A DNA stretch of 64,000 nucleotides. It comes from Lentzea albidocapillata subsp. violacea (GTDB lineage Bacteria; Actinomycetota; Actinomycetes; Mycobacteriales; Pseudonocardiaceae). Shown in pieces: positions 56,874 through 64,000 of this stretch. The stretch's first letter is position 1, and every line of letters begins with the position of its first letter. Location: contig NZ_FNET01000018.1 of NCBI RefSeq assembly GCF_900100275.1, forward strand, positions 62,001-126,000, given 5' to 3'. The notes beneath the pieces were generated by a model that was not told the DNA's origin, made no database searches, and was given only the letters and a program-made list of their open reading frames with translations. Position numbers and translations under genes: made by a program.

Positions 56874-57494
56874 ATGGCCAAGTACCTCGACGTCCACCCG
56901 GTCAACCCGCAGAAGCGCGCCATCGACCAGGCGGTGCGGATCCTGCAGGAGGACGGCCTGATCGCGTACCCGACCGACTCCTGCTACGCGCTCGGCTGCC
57001 GGCTGGGCAACAAGGACGGCATCGACCGCATCCGGGAGATCCGCAAGCTCGACGACAAGCACCACTTCACGCTGATGTGCGAGAACTTCGCCCAGCTCGG
57101 CCAGTTCGTCGTCGTCGACAACGCGGTGTTCCGCGCGGTCAAGGCCTCCACGCCGGGCAGCTACACGTTCATCCTGCCCGCGACGAAGGAGGTGCCGCGC
57201 CGCATGATGCACGCGAAGAAGAAGACGGTGGGCGCGCGCATCCCGGACCACGTCGTGACGCAGGCGCTGCTCGAAGCGATGGGCGAGCCGCTGCTCACCA
57301 GCACCCTGCTGCTGCCCGACGAGGCCGAGCCGCTCGTGCAGGGCTGGGAGATCAAGGAACGCCTCGACCACGCGGTGGACGCGGTGCTCGACTCCGGGGA
57401 GTGCGGCACCACGCCCACCACGGTGGTGGACTTCTCGAGCGGCGAGGCCGAGATCATCCGCTACGGCGCGGGCGACCCGGCCAGGTTCGAATAG
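56874..57494 (+). CDS. YciO/Sua5/YrdC family protein
   Basis: A 206-residue YrdC-like protein with LIAYPTDSCYALGC, a lysine-rich KKKTVGARIPDH and the C-terminal strand TTVVDFSSGEAEIIRYG. Family members make threonylcarbamoyl-AMP for tRNA t6A or are YciO paralogues of less certain function; length and the absence of the Sua5 C-domain suggest YciO. It diverges from GluRS, another tRNA-linked gene. Confidence 0.9.
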   Translation: MAKYLDVHPVNPQKRAIDQAVRILQEDGLIAYPTDSCYALGCRLGNKDGIDRIREIRKLDDKHHFTLMCENFAQLGQFVVVDNAVFRAVKASTPGSYTFILPATKEVPRRMMHAKKKTVGARIPDHVVTQALLEAMGEPLLTSTLLLPDEAEPLVQGWEIKERLDHAVDAVLDSGECGTTPTTVVDFSSGEAEIIRYGAGDPARFE

Positions 57495-57497
57495 CTG

Positions 57498-59321
57498 CTA
57501 CGACACGACCAGGGCGTAGTCGGCGTCCGTGGCGGTCGTCTCCCGGTGACCGTCCACGTTGACCGAGGTCGCGATCACCTCGACCGTCCAGTTGCCCGCG
57601 GCGGGCGTCTGGACGAGGACGTTCTCCACGGTGTCGACGGTGTTCGCGACGCCGCCCGCCGTGGACCAGTTGCCGGCCAGCAGGCCGTTGTTGCCCCAGT
57701 AGACGGTGCCGTTGGGGGCGGTGACCTTCAGCGTCAGGTCGTTGACGGTCGCCTTGGCCGCGGTCGGCGAACCGGCCGGGTCGGTGTAGGCCAGCGTCGC
57801 GCGCAGCGGCGTCTGGCCGTTGGACGCCACGGTGTACTTGCGCGACTGACCGGTCGTCAGCAGATCGGTCTCGTTCACCAGGACCGGCAGCTTCCAGCCG
57901 CCCGCCTTGGCGCGGTCGTAGAGGTTGCGGACCGACGCCGTGCCCCAGCCCTGGTGCGTGCGGGTCTGGTCGTGCGTGGTGCCGGAGAACGTGTGCTGGT
58001 TGGCGGTGTTGATGAGCAGCGCCTTCGCGGTGGCGGCGTGCGGGCGGGACGCGAACACGTCGCGCTTCTTGCCGGGGGCGCCGTCGAACACGCCGTCGGA
58101 CCACATCTGGAACAGCAGACCGGCGTTGCCGCAGGTGATCGGCGTGGCGCCGGACGTGCCGCCGAACGACGCCGTGTACGCGGTGTCGCTGGTGGACGTC
58201 GTGGTGTCGATGCGGTCGTAGAAGTTCGACAGCTCCGGCTTGATGCGGCCGTCGGCGGCGGGGCCGATCGACGCTCCGCCGTTCCACCTGTCGTCGGTGC
58301 GCGAGGCGGTGTTGTAGTGGTAGTGGCCGCCGACCGACAGCACGTTCTTCGACCACGCCTGCGGGCGCGAGCTTCTGGTGCCCGCGTTGCTCTGCGACTG
58401 GCAGATCAGGATGTCGTGGTCGAACACGATCCGGTCCAGCGCCTGCGAGATGGAGTTGTACGACGTGGTGAGCGAGCTGCCCCAGCTGTTGCTCTGGAAC
58501 ACGGCCCGGTACTGGCCCGCCGGGTCGACGAGCCGCCTGGTGTGCGCGTACCGGTCACCGGAGTTGTAGACGGCGAAGATGCCCTGCGCCTCGGGCAGCA
58601 GGCCGCGCCGCGCGGGCGAGACACCGGACGCGAAGATCTGCCCGTACGTCGCGGTGCCGTGCGAGGTGCTCGACGAGTTGGCGGTGTGCATCACCGGCGG
58701 CCGGGCGCGGAACTCCTGGTGCGTGGTGCGCAGGCCGCCGTCCATCACCTCGCCGCGCACGCCCTGGCCGCGGTAGCCGCCCGCGGCCTCGATGTGGTTG
58801 GCACCGGACGACTCGCGCGAGATCGCCATGTCGGTCTCCGGCGCGGACACCGGGTCGATCGCGATCACGGCGGGCAGCTTCGCGAGCTGCGCGGCTTGCC
58901 CGGCGTCCAAGGTGGCCATGATGTGCTCACGGCTCTCGGAGATGACGTTCACCTTGCCGCCCAAGGACTTCACCCTGGCGGCGACGGTCCTCTGGTCGGC
59001 CGCGTTCTGCTCGACCAGCGTGATCAGGTAGTCGGACGAGCCGCCCAGCGCCATGATCTGCGGCTGGGCCTGGAACGGCTGCACCTCCCGCACGTAGCTC
59101 AGCCGCGCGACGCGCGCGGTGTTCGTCATGCGGGCGACGTAGGTGCCGTCCTGGACGAACGCGCCGAGCCGCACGCCGAGCCCCTTGAGCTGGTGGCGCT
59201 GGCCGTCGGACAGGGTGGTGCGGAACTGCAGCAGGTAGGCGCCCTCAGCCGGGGCAGCGACCGCAGGAACGCCGCTGATCAGCGAGAACACCGTGGCAAC
59301 GCTCAATATTGTGCGCAGCAC
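57498..59321 (-). CDS. secreted S8 subtilisin-like serine peptidase
   Basis: A 607-residue secreted protease. The signal peptide (about 1-21, ending PAVAA) is followed by a propeptide-like region (about 25-165). The S8 triad is seen in VMDGG (Asp, about 193), SHGTATYGQI (His, about 221) and GGTSGATP (Ser, about 389), with the oxyanion Asn in SQSNAG. A C-terminal P-proprotein-like beta domain (about 480-607) is recognised by NDLTLKVTAPNGTVYWGNN. GTG 59321 is preferred over ATG 59336 because GGAGG lies 8 nt upstream. Broad protein degradation is expected. Confidence 0.93.
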   Translation of the reverse strand: MLRTILSVATVFSLISGVPAVAAPAEGAYLLQFRTTLSDGQRHQLKGLGVRLGAFVQDGTYVARMTNTARVARLSYVREVQPFQAQPQIMALGGSSDYLITLVEQNAADQRTVAARVKSLGGKVNVISESREHIMATLDAGQAAQLAKLPAVIAIDPVSAPETDMAISRESSGANHIEAAGGYRGQGVRGEVMDGGLRTTHQEFRARPPVMHTANSSSTSHGTATYGQIFASGVSPARRGLLPEAQGIFAVYNSGDRYAHTRRLVDPAGQYRAVFQSNSWGSSLTTSYNSISQALDRIVFDHDILICQSQSNAGTRSSRPQAWSKNVLSVGGHYHYNTASRTDDRWNGGASIGPAADGRIKPELSNFYDRIDTTTSTSDTAYTASFGGTSGATPITCGNAGLLFQMWSDGVFDGAPGKKRDVFASRPHAATAKALLINTANQHTFSGTTHDQTRTHQGWGTASVRNLYDRAKAGGWKLPVLVNETDLLTTGQSRKYTVASNGQTPLRATLAYTDPAGSPTAAKATVNDLTLKVTAPNGTVYWGNNGLLAGNWSTAGGVANTVDTVENVLVQTPAAGNWTVEVIATSVNVDGHRETTATDADYALVVS

Positions 59322-59483
59322 GAAAACAACCTCCATCGGCAGGGTTGGCGGCGACCGGAGGGAGTCACCGCCCGTGACCAGCACGTTACCGGTGATGGCC
59401 AGGCCGGGACATCAGTCGTTCGGCGGTGATCATCTTGCGGGACGGTGTAGCACAATCCCTTCCTCTGCCGATGTTCGCGTCAC

Positions 59484-59500
59484 CCGGATGATGCATCCGG
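59484..59500. promoter_or_regulatory. 17-bp palindrome in the divergent promoter
   Basis: CCGGATG-ATG-CATCCGG, a perfect palindrome, lies 60 bp before the uncharacterised gene at 59561 and 160 bp from the protease start. It may be an operator for either gene; no regulator is adjacent. Confidence 0.4.
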
Positions 59501-59560
59501 AGTAACGTCCGATCAGGTAAGCCCGACATGCCCGGCAAAGCATTTCCGCGCGGAGGACGG

Positions 59561-60517
59561 ATGTCTGTCGCACCTGAGCAGCTGATGGAAGAACTGCGCA
59601 CCTTGTGCCGAGGGCGCGGTGTGCAGACTCCCGGTATCGACTTGCACGTCGGACCGGCGCTGCGCCAGGTCTGCGGCGTCGTCGAGACGGATGGCGCGGA
59701 AGCGGTGCGGACGAAACTGCGCGACTGGGTCGCGCACGCGGCGCGCGCTTTCCCGGTGGAGGTCCGCAACGCCGTTCTGGCGCCGCTCGGACTGCACGAC
59801 GACGCGCAGTTCCGGTTCCTCAACGAACGCATCGAGTGGCTCGCGAGGCAACAGGACCGCGGTGCGCGAACGGTGCGCAGGAGGATGGACGCCGGACTGC
59901 AGCGCCTGGTGGAGGTGGCGCTGCAGCCGGCCCCTTCGACGACGCACGTGGCGCCGTCGGAACTGTGGCACGTCAAGGAGTTCGACGCGCTGCTGAAGCT
60001 GGACGGTCCGACGCCCGCGTGCACGGAACGCCGGACCGTGGTGGCCGACACCGACGGTGTCAACGAGATCGCGTGGTCGATCACGATCCCCTCCCCCACG
60101 CCCGAAGGTGCTCCAGGAGACCTGGACGTGGAGGTGTTGCACGGGGTCGAGCTCATCGGCCACGAACGTCCGTCCCCGCGGCGCTTCCTGATGAAGCTGC
60201 GGTTGCCCCGACCCCTCAACGCAGGACAAACGCACCAGTTCGCGCTCGAAGTGCGCGTGCCGCGCGGACAGCCGATGCGTCCGACCTACGTGTTCTGGCC
60301 GGAGCGGATGTGCGAGTCGTTCCGGTTGCGGGTGCGGTTCGACCGGGACGACCTGCCGGAGTCGGTGTGGCGCGTCGAGGAAGCCCTGGCGCGCGACACC
60401 GATGACCTGACGCCTTGGCCGCAGTCGTTGCCGCTGGACGAGATCGGTGAGATCGACGTGCAGTTCCCACACCCTCGTCAGGGCCGCGGCTACGGCGTGC
60501 AGTGGACGCCACGCTGA
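59561..60517 (+). CDS. uncharacterised two-domain protein
   Basis: A 318-residue soluble protein. The N-terminal half (about 1-125) is helical, starting LMEELRTLCRGRGVQTPGID and VGPALRQVCGV and ending RTVRRRMDAGLQRLVE; similar segments recur at the start of many actinomycete proteins of unknown role. The C-terminal half (about 130-318) is beta-rich with several aromatic/charged strands (RPTYVFWPERMCESFRLRV). ATG 59561 with GGAGGA upstream is preferred over ATG 59528. No catalytic motif is visible. It converges with the small-peptide region. Confidence 0.6.
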   Translation: MSVAPEQLMEELRTLCRGRGVQTPGIDLHVGPALRQVCGVVETDGAEAVRTKLRDWVAHAARAFPVEVRNAVLAPLGLHDDAQFRFLNERIEWLARQQDRGARTVRRRMDAGLQRLVEVALQPAPSTTHVAPSELWHVKEFDALLKLDGPTPACTERRTVVADTDGVNEIAWSITIPSPTPEGAPGDLDVEVLHGVELIGHERPSPRRFLMKLRLPRPLNAGQTHQFALEVRVPRGQPMRPTYVFWPERMCESFRLRVRFDRDDLPESVWRVEEALARDTDDLTPWPQSLPLDEIGEIDVQFPHPRQGRGYGVQWTPR

Positions 60518-60530
60518 TAGCCGGAGCCGT

Positions 60531-60563
60531 TCAGATCATCTCGATGCAGAAGTGCGGTTCCAC
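60531..60563 (-). CDS. candidate 10-residue peptide gene
   Basis: GTG-started reading frame MEPHFCIEMI. A very strong ribosome site (AAAGGGAGGTG, 8 nt before GTG) precedes it, which is hard to explain without translation of something here. The site and start codon lie inside a hairpin (60553-60600). It could be a leader peptide, a signalling peptide or a chance frame. The single Cys is notable. Supported only by the ribosome site and structure. Confidence 0.4.
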   Translation of the reverse strand: MEPHFCIEMI

Positions 60564-60600
60564 GGCTGACACCTCCCTTTGATGGTCAGGGAGAACCGCA
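60553..60600 (-). promoter_or_regulatory. hairpin enclosing ribosome site and start codon
   Basis: Perfect 8-bp arms TGCGGTTC/GAACCGCA (60553-60560, 60593-60600) flank an inner CTGAC/GTCAG stem (60566-60570, 60585-60589) and an alternative CTCCC/GGGAG pairing that would sequester GGGAGG. It could switch translation of the 10-residue frame or terminate transcription from either side. Confidence 0.45.
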
Positions 60601-60613
60601 GTCCGAAACGAAG

Positions 60614-60715
60614 TCAGATCACCGTCGCGATGAAGACGCTGCCGGCCATGAATCCCACGAAAAGGCAGATCGTGGCAACCTTCACAACGGTGGCGAGTGA
60701 GCAGATCATTCTCAT
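60614..60715 (-). CDS. candidate 33-residue hydrophobic peptide
   Basis: ATG-started frame (start MRMICSLATVVKVATICLFV). It has a basic N-terminus, then one continuous hydrophobic segment, two Cys and no charged residue after Lys12. A purine-rich GAAGGTGA lies 9 nt upstream. It resembles a small membrane peptide or an export-signal-like pro-peptide. It lies on the same strand as, and 131 bp beyond, the NUDIX gene. No homologue was recognised. Confidence 0.45.
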   Translation of the reverse strand: MRMICSLATVVKVATICLFVGFMAGSVFIATVI

Positions 60716-60846
60716 CGAAGAATTCACCTTCTCATTCTGACTGGCTTTCGGGCTGATGTTCTCGCCGATGCACCAAGAATGGCTTTTCGCCAGTCGAATG
60801 AGAACGGGTTTCCTGTTTCACACTGAATGAGGAAACTCTCGGGGCG
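60716..60846. repeat. AT-richer gap with a long inverted repeat
   Basis: The gap between the NUDIX stop and the 33-residue frame contains CTCATTCTGACTGGC (60731-60745) and GCCAGTCGAATGAG (60789-60802), complementary over 14 bp with one bulged T and a 43-nt spacer. It would form the 5' leader of the 33-residue frame if transcribed from the minus strand. Confidence 0.5.
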
Positions 60847-61428
60847 TTATTTCTGGGTCGTGCGGCGCAGCGCCATCACGAGCAGGGCGTGCGAACTGCC
60901 TGCGTGCGGGAGCATGCCCTGGCGGACGAGGTCGAGTGCGTGGCAGAACGGCATGGTCCGCACGCGCAGGTCCGCCTCACCGGGTTCGAGCGCCGGCTCG
61001 CCCTGGGTGAGCTCGGTGGCCAGGAAGATGTGGTCGACGTGGTTGCTCAGGCTGTCGGCGCCGTGGATCTGGCCGAGCCGCTCCCAGCTCGCCGCCCGCA
61101 GCCCGGTCTCCTCCGCGAGCTCACGACGGGCCGCGGCCAGCGGATCGGAGTCCGTCTCGTCGACGGCGCCGCCGGGCAGCCGCCACTCCGTGCCGCCGTG
61201 GGTATAGATCCACTGGCGGGTGAGCACGACCTCGTCGTCGTCCTGGATCGCGAGGACCGTCACCGATCCAGGCGCCACGACGTGGGTGTAGGTGCCATGG
61301 CCACCGTCGGGTCTGACGACGCTGTCGGCGCGCACCTCGAACCACGGCGACCGGTGGACCACGTTGGTCGCCAAGCGCTGCCAGACCATCACCACACCAG
61401 CCGCCTCGTCGGACCGCGTCATCACCAT
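60847..61428 (-). CDS. NUDIX hydrolase
   Basis: A 193-residue hydrolase with the NUDIX box at about 86-110 (PGGAVDETDSDPLAAARREL then AEETGL), one residue longer than the consensus between the first Glu and RE. The TRQWIYTHGGTEWRLPGG upstream fits the ADP-ribose pyrophosphatase-like group that cleaves nucleotide-sugar diphosphates. Its start is 121 bp from the divergent XRE-TPR regulator. ATG 61428 is used; ATG 61422 is possible. Confidence 0.9.
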   Translation of the reverse strand: MVMTRSDEAAGVVMVWQRLATNVVHRSPWFEVRADSVVRPDGGHGTYTHVVAPGSVTVLAIQDDDEVVLTRQWIYTHGGTEWRLPGGAVDETDSDPLAAARRELAEETGLRAASWERLGQIHGADSLSNHVDHIFLATELTQGEPALEPGEADLRVRTMPFCHALDLVRQGMLPHAGSSHALLVMALRRTTQK

Positions 61429-61470
61429 GACTCACATGGAACCATCGCCGACCGCTTGAGATAGCCCCAG

Positions 61471-61499
61471 TTGATCGTCAATCACAGGCCAATTAATGG
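61471..61499 (+). promoter_or_regulatory. possible promoter of the XRE-TPR gene
   Basis: TTGATC-N17-TAATGG lies 51 bp upstream of the GTG start. Spacing is ideal but both hexamers are imperfect. Confidence 0.4.
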
Positions 61500-61549
61500 A
61501 CATTCCGCATTCGGGTGTTTGACGACGTACACACTTCCGGGGGGAGGGG

Positions 61550-62653
61550 GTGAAGCCGTTGTCGCCCACGTTCGCCCAGGAGGTTCGCCGCCTGCGCAAC
61601 GAGCGCGGGCTCTCGCTCAGCCAGATGACCGGCCTCGTACCGTACAGCAAGGGACACCTCAGCAAGATCGAGAACGGCCAGGTCCAGCCGAACCCCGAAA
61701 TGGCCAGGCTCTTCGACAACGTCCTGCAGGCCGACGGTCACCTGATCGAACTGGCCGACGCCCCGGCGCGCCCGATCCCGAGCGACCACACGACGTTGCT
61801 CACCTTCGACTCGATGTTCGACCACCACCGCGCCCTCGGGCACCGGCTGAGCCCGGAGGTGGTGCTGTCGAGCCTGCGTCCCCAGGTCGACGCCCTGAGT
61901 TCCATGGCCCGCTCCGCCGACGACCCCAGCCTGGGACGCGGCCTGTGGCTGCTGGCCGCCCGGTACGCCGAGTACGCGGGCTGGATGGAGCAGGAACGCG
62001 GCGACGACGCCTCGGCGGCCGAGCTCACCCGGCGCGCCGTCCAGTACGCCGCGAAGGGCGGCGACCCGGACCTGGAGGCCTACGCGTACGTCCGAGCCTC
62101 GGAGTTCGCGCTCTACCGCGGCGACGCCCACGCCACCGTCGCCTTCGCCCGCAAGGCAGGCAAGTCCCGCTCGACCGCCGTGCAGGCCGTGGCCGCCCAG
62201 CGCGAGGCCCAGGGGTACGCCCTGGCCGGAGCCGCCGACCGCTGCCAGGCCGCACTCGACCGCGCCGACGAACTCCAGCGCGCCGTGAGCGATTCCCGTT
62301 ACGGCACAACAAGTCTGATCGACCAGGTCGCCATCGCACGGGCCTGGTCGTTCCACGACCTCGGCCGGCACGCGGAGGCGGCGGCCATTCTCGACGACCA
62401 GATGCCGCTGATCGCCCCCACGGCCCTGCGCGCCCGGACCCGTTTCGGCCTGCGCAGGGCACTGGCCCACGCCGCGGCGGGCGACGTCGACCACGCCTGC
62501 GCACTGGTCGAGGGGCTGCTCGACGACATCCGCCAGGTGCAGTCCGCGACCGTCCACATTGACCTGACGGCGTTCAGCAAGCTGTTGTCGCGCTTACGTC
62601 CTGCGGCGGGCCGTGAGGTGGCGGGGGAGATCGGCGAGATCCTCTTCGCCTGA
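61550..62653 (+). CDS. XRE regulator with TPR-like sensor domain
   Basis: A 367-residue regulator. It has an XRE HTH (about 7-62, RNERGLSLSQMTGLVPYSKG, then LSKIENGQ) and a long all-helical domain (about 85-360) with TPR-like pairs (AELTRRAVQYAAKGGDPDLE, YVRASEFALYRGDAHATVAF). The plan is like that of peptide- or ligand-sensing HTH-TPR regulators. GTG 61550 is preceded by a G-rich GGGGGGAGG. It diverges from the NUDIX gene, with small-peptide candidates beyond it. Confidence 0.88.
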   Translation: MKPLSPTFAQEVRRLRNERGLSLSQMTGLVPYSKGHLSKIENGQVQPNPEMARLFDNVLQADGHLIELADAPARPIPSDHTTLLTFDSMFDHHRALGHRLSPEVVLSSLRPQVDALSSMARSADDPSLGRGLWLLAARYAEYAGWMEQERGDDASAAELTRRAVQYAAKGGDPDLEAYAYVRASEFALYRGDAHATVAFARKAGKSRSTAVQAVAAQREAQGYALAGAADRCQAALDRADELQRAVSDSRYGTTSLIDQVAIARAWSFHDLGRHAEAAAILDDQMPLIAPTALRARTRFGLRRALAHAAAGDVDHACALVEGLLDDIRQVQSATVHIDLTAFSKLLSRLRPAAGREVAGEIGEILFA

Positions 62654-62660
62654 GCCGCAC

Positions 62661-63650
62661 TCAGGCGTCCGCGCGGTCGCGGCTGTACGTGGCCTCGGCG
62701 AAGTGGCGCAGCGCGTGGTGCAGCCGGGTGCCGCCCTCGTCGCCGAACCGCCCGATCCGCCGCGTCCGGCCGATCCGAGGCGTGACCACGAGAACGTTGT
62801 GCCGGGTCAGTCGCAGTTCCTGGACTTCCGCCCAGTCGAACCGGCGGCCGCGGAACGACAGGCCGTCCGGGGAGACGGTCACCCACGGGCCGAACACGAA
62901 GCGCCGCACGAAGTTCGCGGCGAGCAGCACGATGACGCTCCAGCCCACCAGCGACAGGATCCGGTGGTCGCCGAAGCCCTCGAACGCCCACGGTGTGCCG
63001 CGGACAGCGGCGATCGTCGCGAACATCAACAGCACCAGCTGGACTTTCCAGTTCAGCCACGACCTGCGACTGTCGACCACGGTGATGTCGCGGGTCGGTT
63101 CGTCGAGCTTGATCGCCTCGAGATCCTCGCCTAGGTCCCGCGCGAGCGGCCGTGCGACGCGGAACACGAGGTACAGCCACGCCGCTGCGAACGGCAGCGC
63201 CAGCCACGCCCAGCCTTCCAGCGGCTGGCCGGCGGCACGGACGTGGTGCGAACGGCGTCCGGTGCCCTCGCGCTCGAGCGCGACCTTCTGGCCGATGTCC
63301 GCGGGGCCGAGGAAGTTGACGATCTCCTCGCCCGCCGGCTCGGTCGCTCCGTCGTAGTGGAGGTCGGCGGCGCATTGGTGCCAGAAGCCGAAACCATGGG
63401 TGCTGACCGGGCCGTGGCGGTGGCAGATCCGTGCCACCGCGTAGGTCTGGCCCGGCGCGATCGCCGGGTCGGGGCCGTGGACGCCGTTGAACTGACTGAT
63501 GATCGTGGCGCCGATCAGCCAGCCCAGCACCGGCAGGAACAGAACGGCGAAGGCCAGTTTCCCTGCCTTCGCCCGCAACTGTGGATTCACCCGCACCTGC
63601 CTCGCCGTCGGCTCGTGCCGCTCGGGCGTCTTCTGGTACCTGTCCGGCAT
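62661..63650 (-). CDS. membrane protein with PH-like C-terminal domain
   Basis: A 329-residue protein with about four membrane helices (about 32-52, 145-165, 205-225 and 230-250). An external domain with several His and Cys (AVARICHRHG, FWHQCAADLHYDG) lies between the first two. A C-terminal PH/bPH-like module (VTVSPDGLSFRGRRFDWAEV) is cytoplasmic. Function is unknown. ATG 63650 is used; a longer open frame reads into Trp/Arg-rich sequence that does not look coding. Confidence 0.68.
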   Translation of the reverse strand: MPDRYQKTPERHEPTARQVRVNPQLRAKAGKLAFAVLFLPVLGWLIGATIISQFNGVHGPDPAIAPGQTYAVARICHRHGPVSTHGFGFWHQCAADLHYDGATEPAGEEIVNFLGPADIGQKVALEREGTGRRSHHVRAAGQPLEGWAWLALPFAAAWLYLVFRVARPLARDLGEDLEAIKLDEPTRDITVVDSRRSWLNWKVQLVLLMFATIAAVRGTPWAFEGFGDHRILSLVGWSVIVLLAANFVRRFVFGPWVTVSPDGLSFRGRRFDWAEVQELRLTRHNVLVVTPRIGRTRRIGRFGDEGGTRLHHALRHFAEATYSRDRADA

Positions 63651-63699
63651 AGCCACATCACGCGACCAGAGGCTAGCGGAACGGGTTGAGCCGTACGGC

Positions 63700-63999
63700 C
63701 TAAACCGCGGTCCGCTGCCCTTCCCGCTCCAACGCCTCGGCCATCTCCACCCAGGCCTCAGCGCAACCACGAGCCATGTCCGCCACCAGTTCCCGGCAGT
63801 GCGACGGCACCCCGGACACGACGGTGGCCCACTCGCCGGAGGACACCGCGTGCGTCTCCAGCCAGCGCAGCACCAGCCGCCCGTGCTCGTTGAACCGCAA
63901 CGAGGGATCGCGCCGCAGGATCGGCAGGGTGGCGTCGGGATCGCGCACCTCGTTGCGCCCGGCGGGAAGCGCCGCGTCCGCGCGTTCGGCGGCCCGCAT
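63700..63999 (-). CDS. uncharacterised small protein, possibly 5'-truncated
   Basis: A 99-residue helical protein. An ATG at 63999 may be an internal Met, since the frame could continue past the window edge. It has Asp/Arg-rich helices (NEVRDPDATLPILRRDPSLR) and a C-terminal amphipathic region. No motif recognised. Confidence 0.5.
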   Translation of the reverse strand: MRAAERADAALPAGRNEVRDPDATLPILRRDPSLRFNEHGRLVLRWLETHAVSSGEWATVVSGVPSHCRELVADMARGCAEAWVEMAEALEREGQRTAV

Positions 64000-64000
64000 C

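Noticed and set aside
57483-57494. GGTTCGAAT-like T-loop sequence suggesting a tRNA
   Set aside because: It is the 3' end of the YciO-like gene; no acceptor stem or anticodon arm can be folded around it.

Overview
The window is GC-rich (about 70%) actinomycete chromosome with strong third-position GC, frequent GTG starts and short translational overlaps. Mycoredoxin, a DinB-fold protein, a PAC2 protein, a MAB_1171c-type membrane protein, LigC-type DNA ligase and large LuxR/XRE regulators fit a filamentous member of the Pseudonocardiales (Lentzea, Saccharothrix or Actinosynnema-like). That placement is inference from gene content. No rRNA, tRNA, CRISPR array, IS element or prophage was recognised.

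Layout. 1-5.4 kb: end of a LuxR-type regulator, an S41 peptidase, a large membrane protein with a lipase-like serine motif, and a Cu/Zn superoxide dismutase lipoprotein. 5.5-15.6 kb: the most unusual block. An XRE/NTPase regulator diverges from a class II lanthipeptide synthetase (LanM). The LanM stop overlaps the start of a 68-residue precursor-like peptide that has no cysteine. A LAL/LuxR regulator and a MacAB-like exporter (adaptor lipoprotein, ATPase, FtsX-type permease) follow on the same strand.

15.6-24.6 kb: AKR/SDR reductases with a divergent MarR regulator, an acyl-CoA-dehydrogenase-like flavoprotein, thyA-folA, YjbR and PAC2 proteins, a DUF4230 protein, and a membrane Ser/Thr kinase. 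24.6-30.8 kb: a tightly overlapped operon, FN3 protein-MoxR-DUF58-TgpA-like. The transglutaminase-like domain of the last protein has lost two catalytic residues. 31-43 kb: surface and secreted proteins, a LysR/EamA pair, a pseudouridine synthase, an APH-like kinase, an acyltransferase, a GH92 mannosidase, and a GH19 chitinase preceded by two DasR-like operators.

43-52 kb: DinB and mycoredoxin, tandem DUF4360 secreted proteins, ilvA, a membrane-anchored AA10 LPMO, an XRE-ImmA/IrrE-MAB_1171c trio, an ATP-dependent DNA ligase and a YigZ protein. 52-59 kb: a GH3 glucosidase under a CebR-like operator, a GluRS of a Clostridium-like long type, a YciO/Sua5 protein, and a secreted subtilase. 59.5-64 kb: an uncharacterised protein, a structured 330-bp gap holding two very small reading frames (10 and 33 codons), a NUDIX hydrolase, an XRE-TPR regulator and membrane/unknown genes.

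Functional themes are polysaccharide and chitin degradation (GH19, AA10, GH3, GH92), a candidate RiPP locus with its own regulator and exporter, and envelope remodelling (MoxR/DUF58/TgpA/STK). The best candidates for something undescribed are the Cys-free LanM substrate and the structured small-peptide region beside the XRE-TPR regulator.
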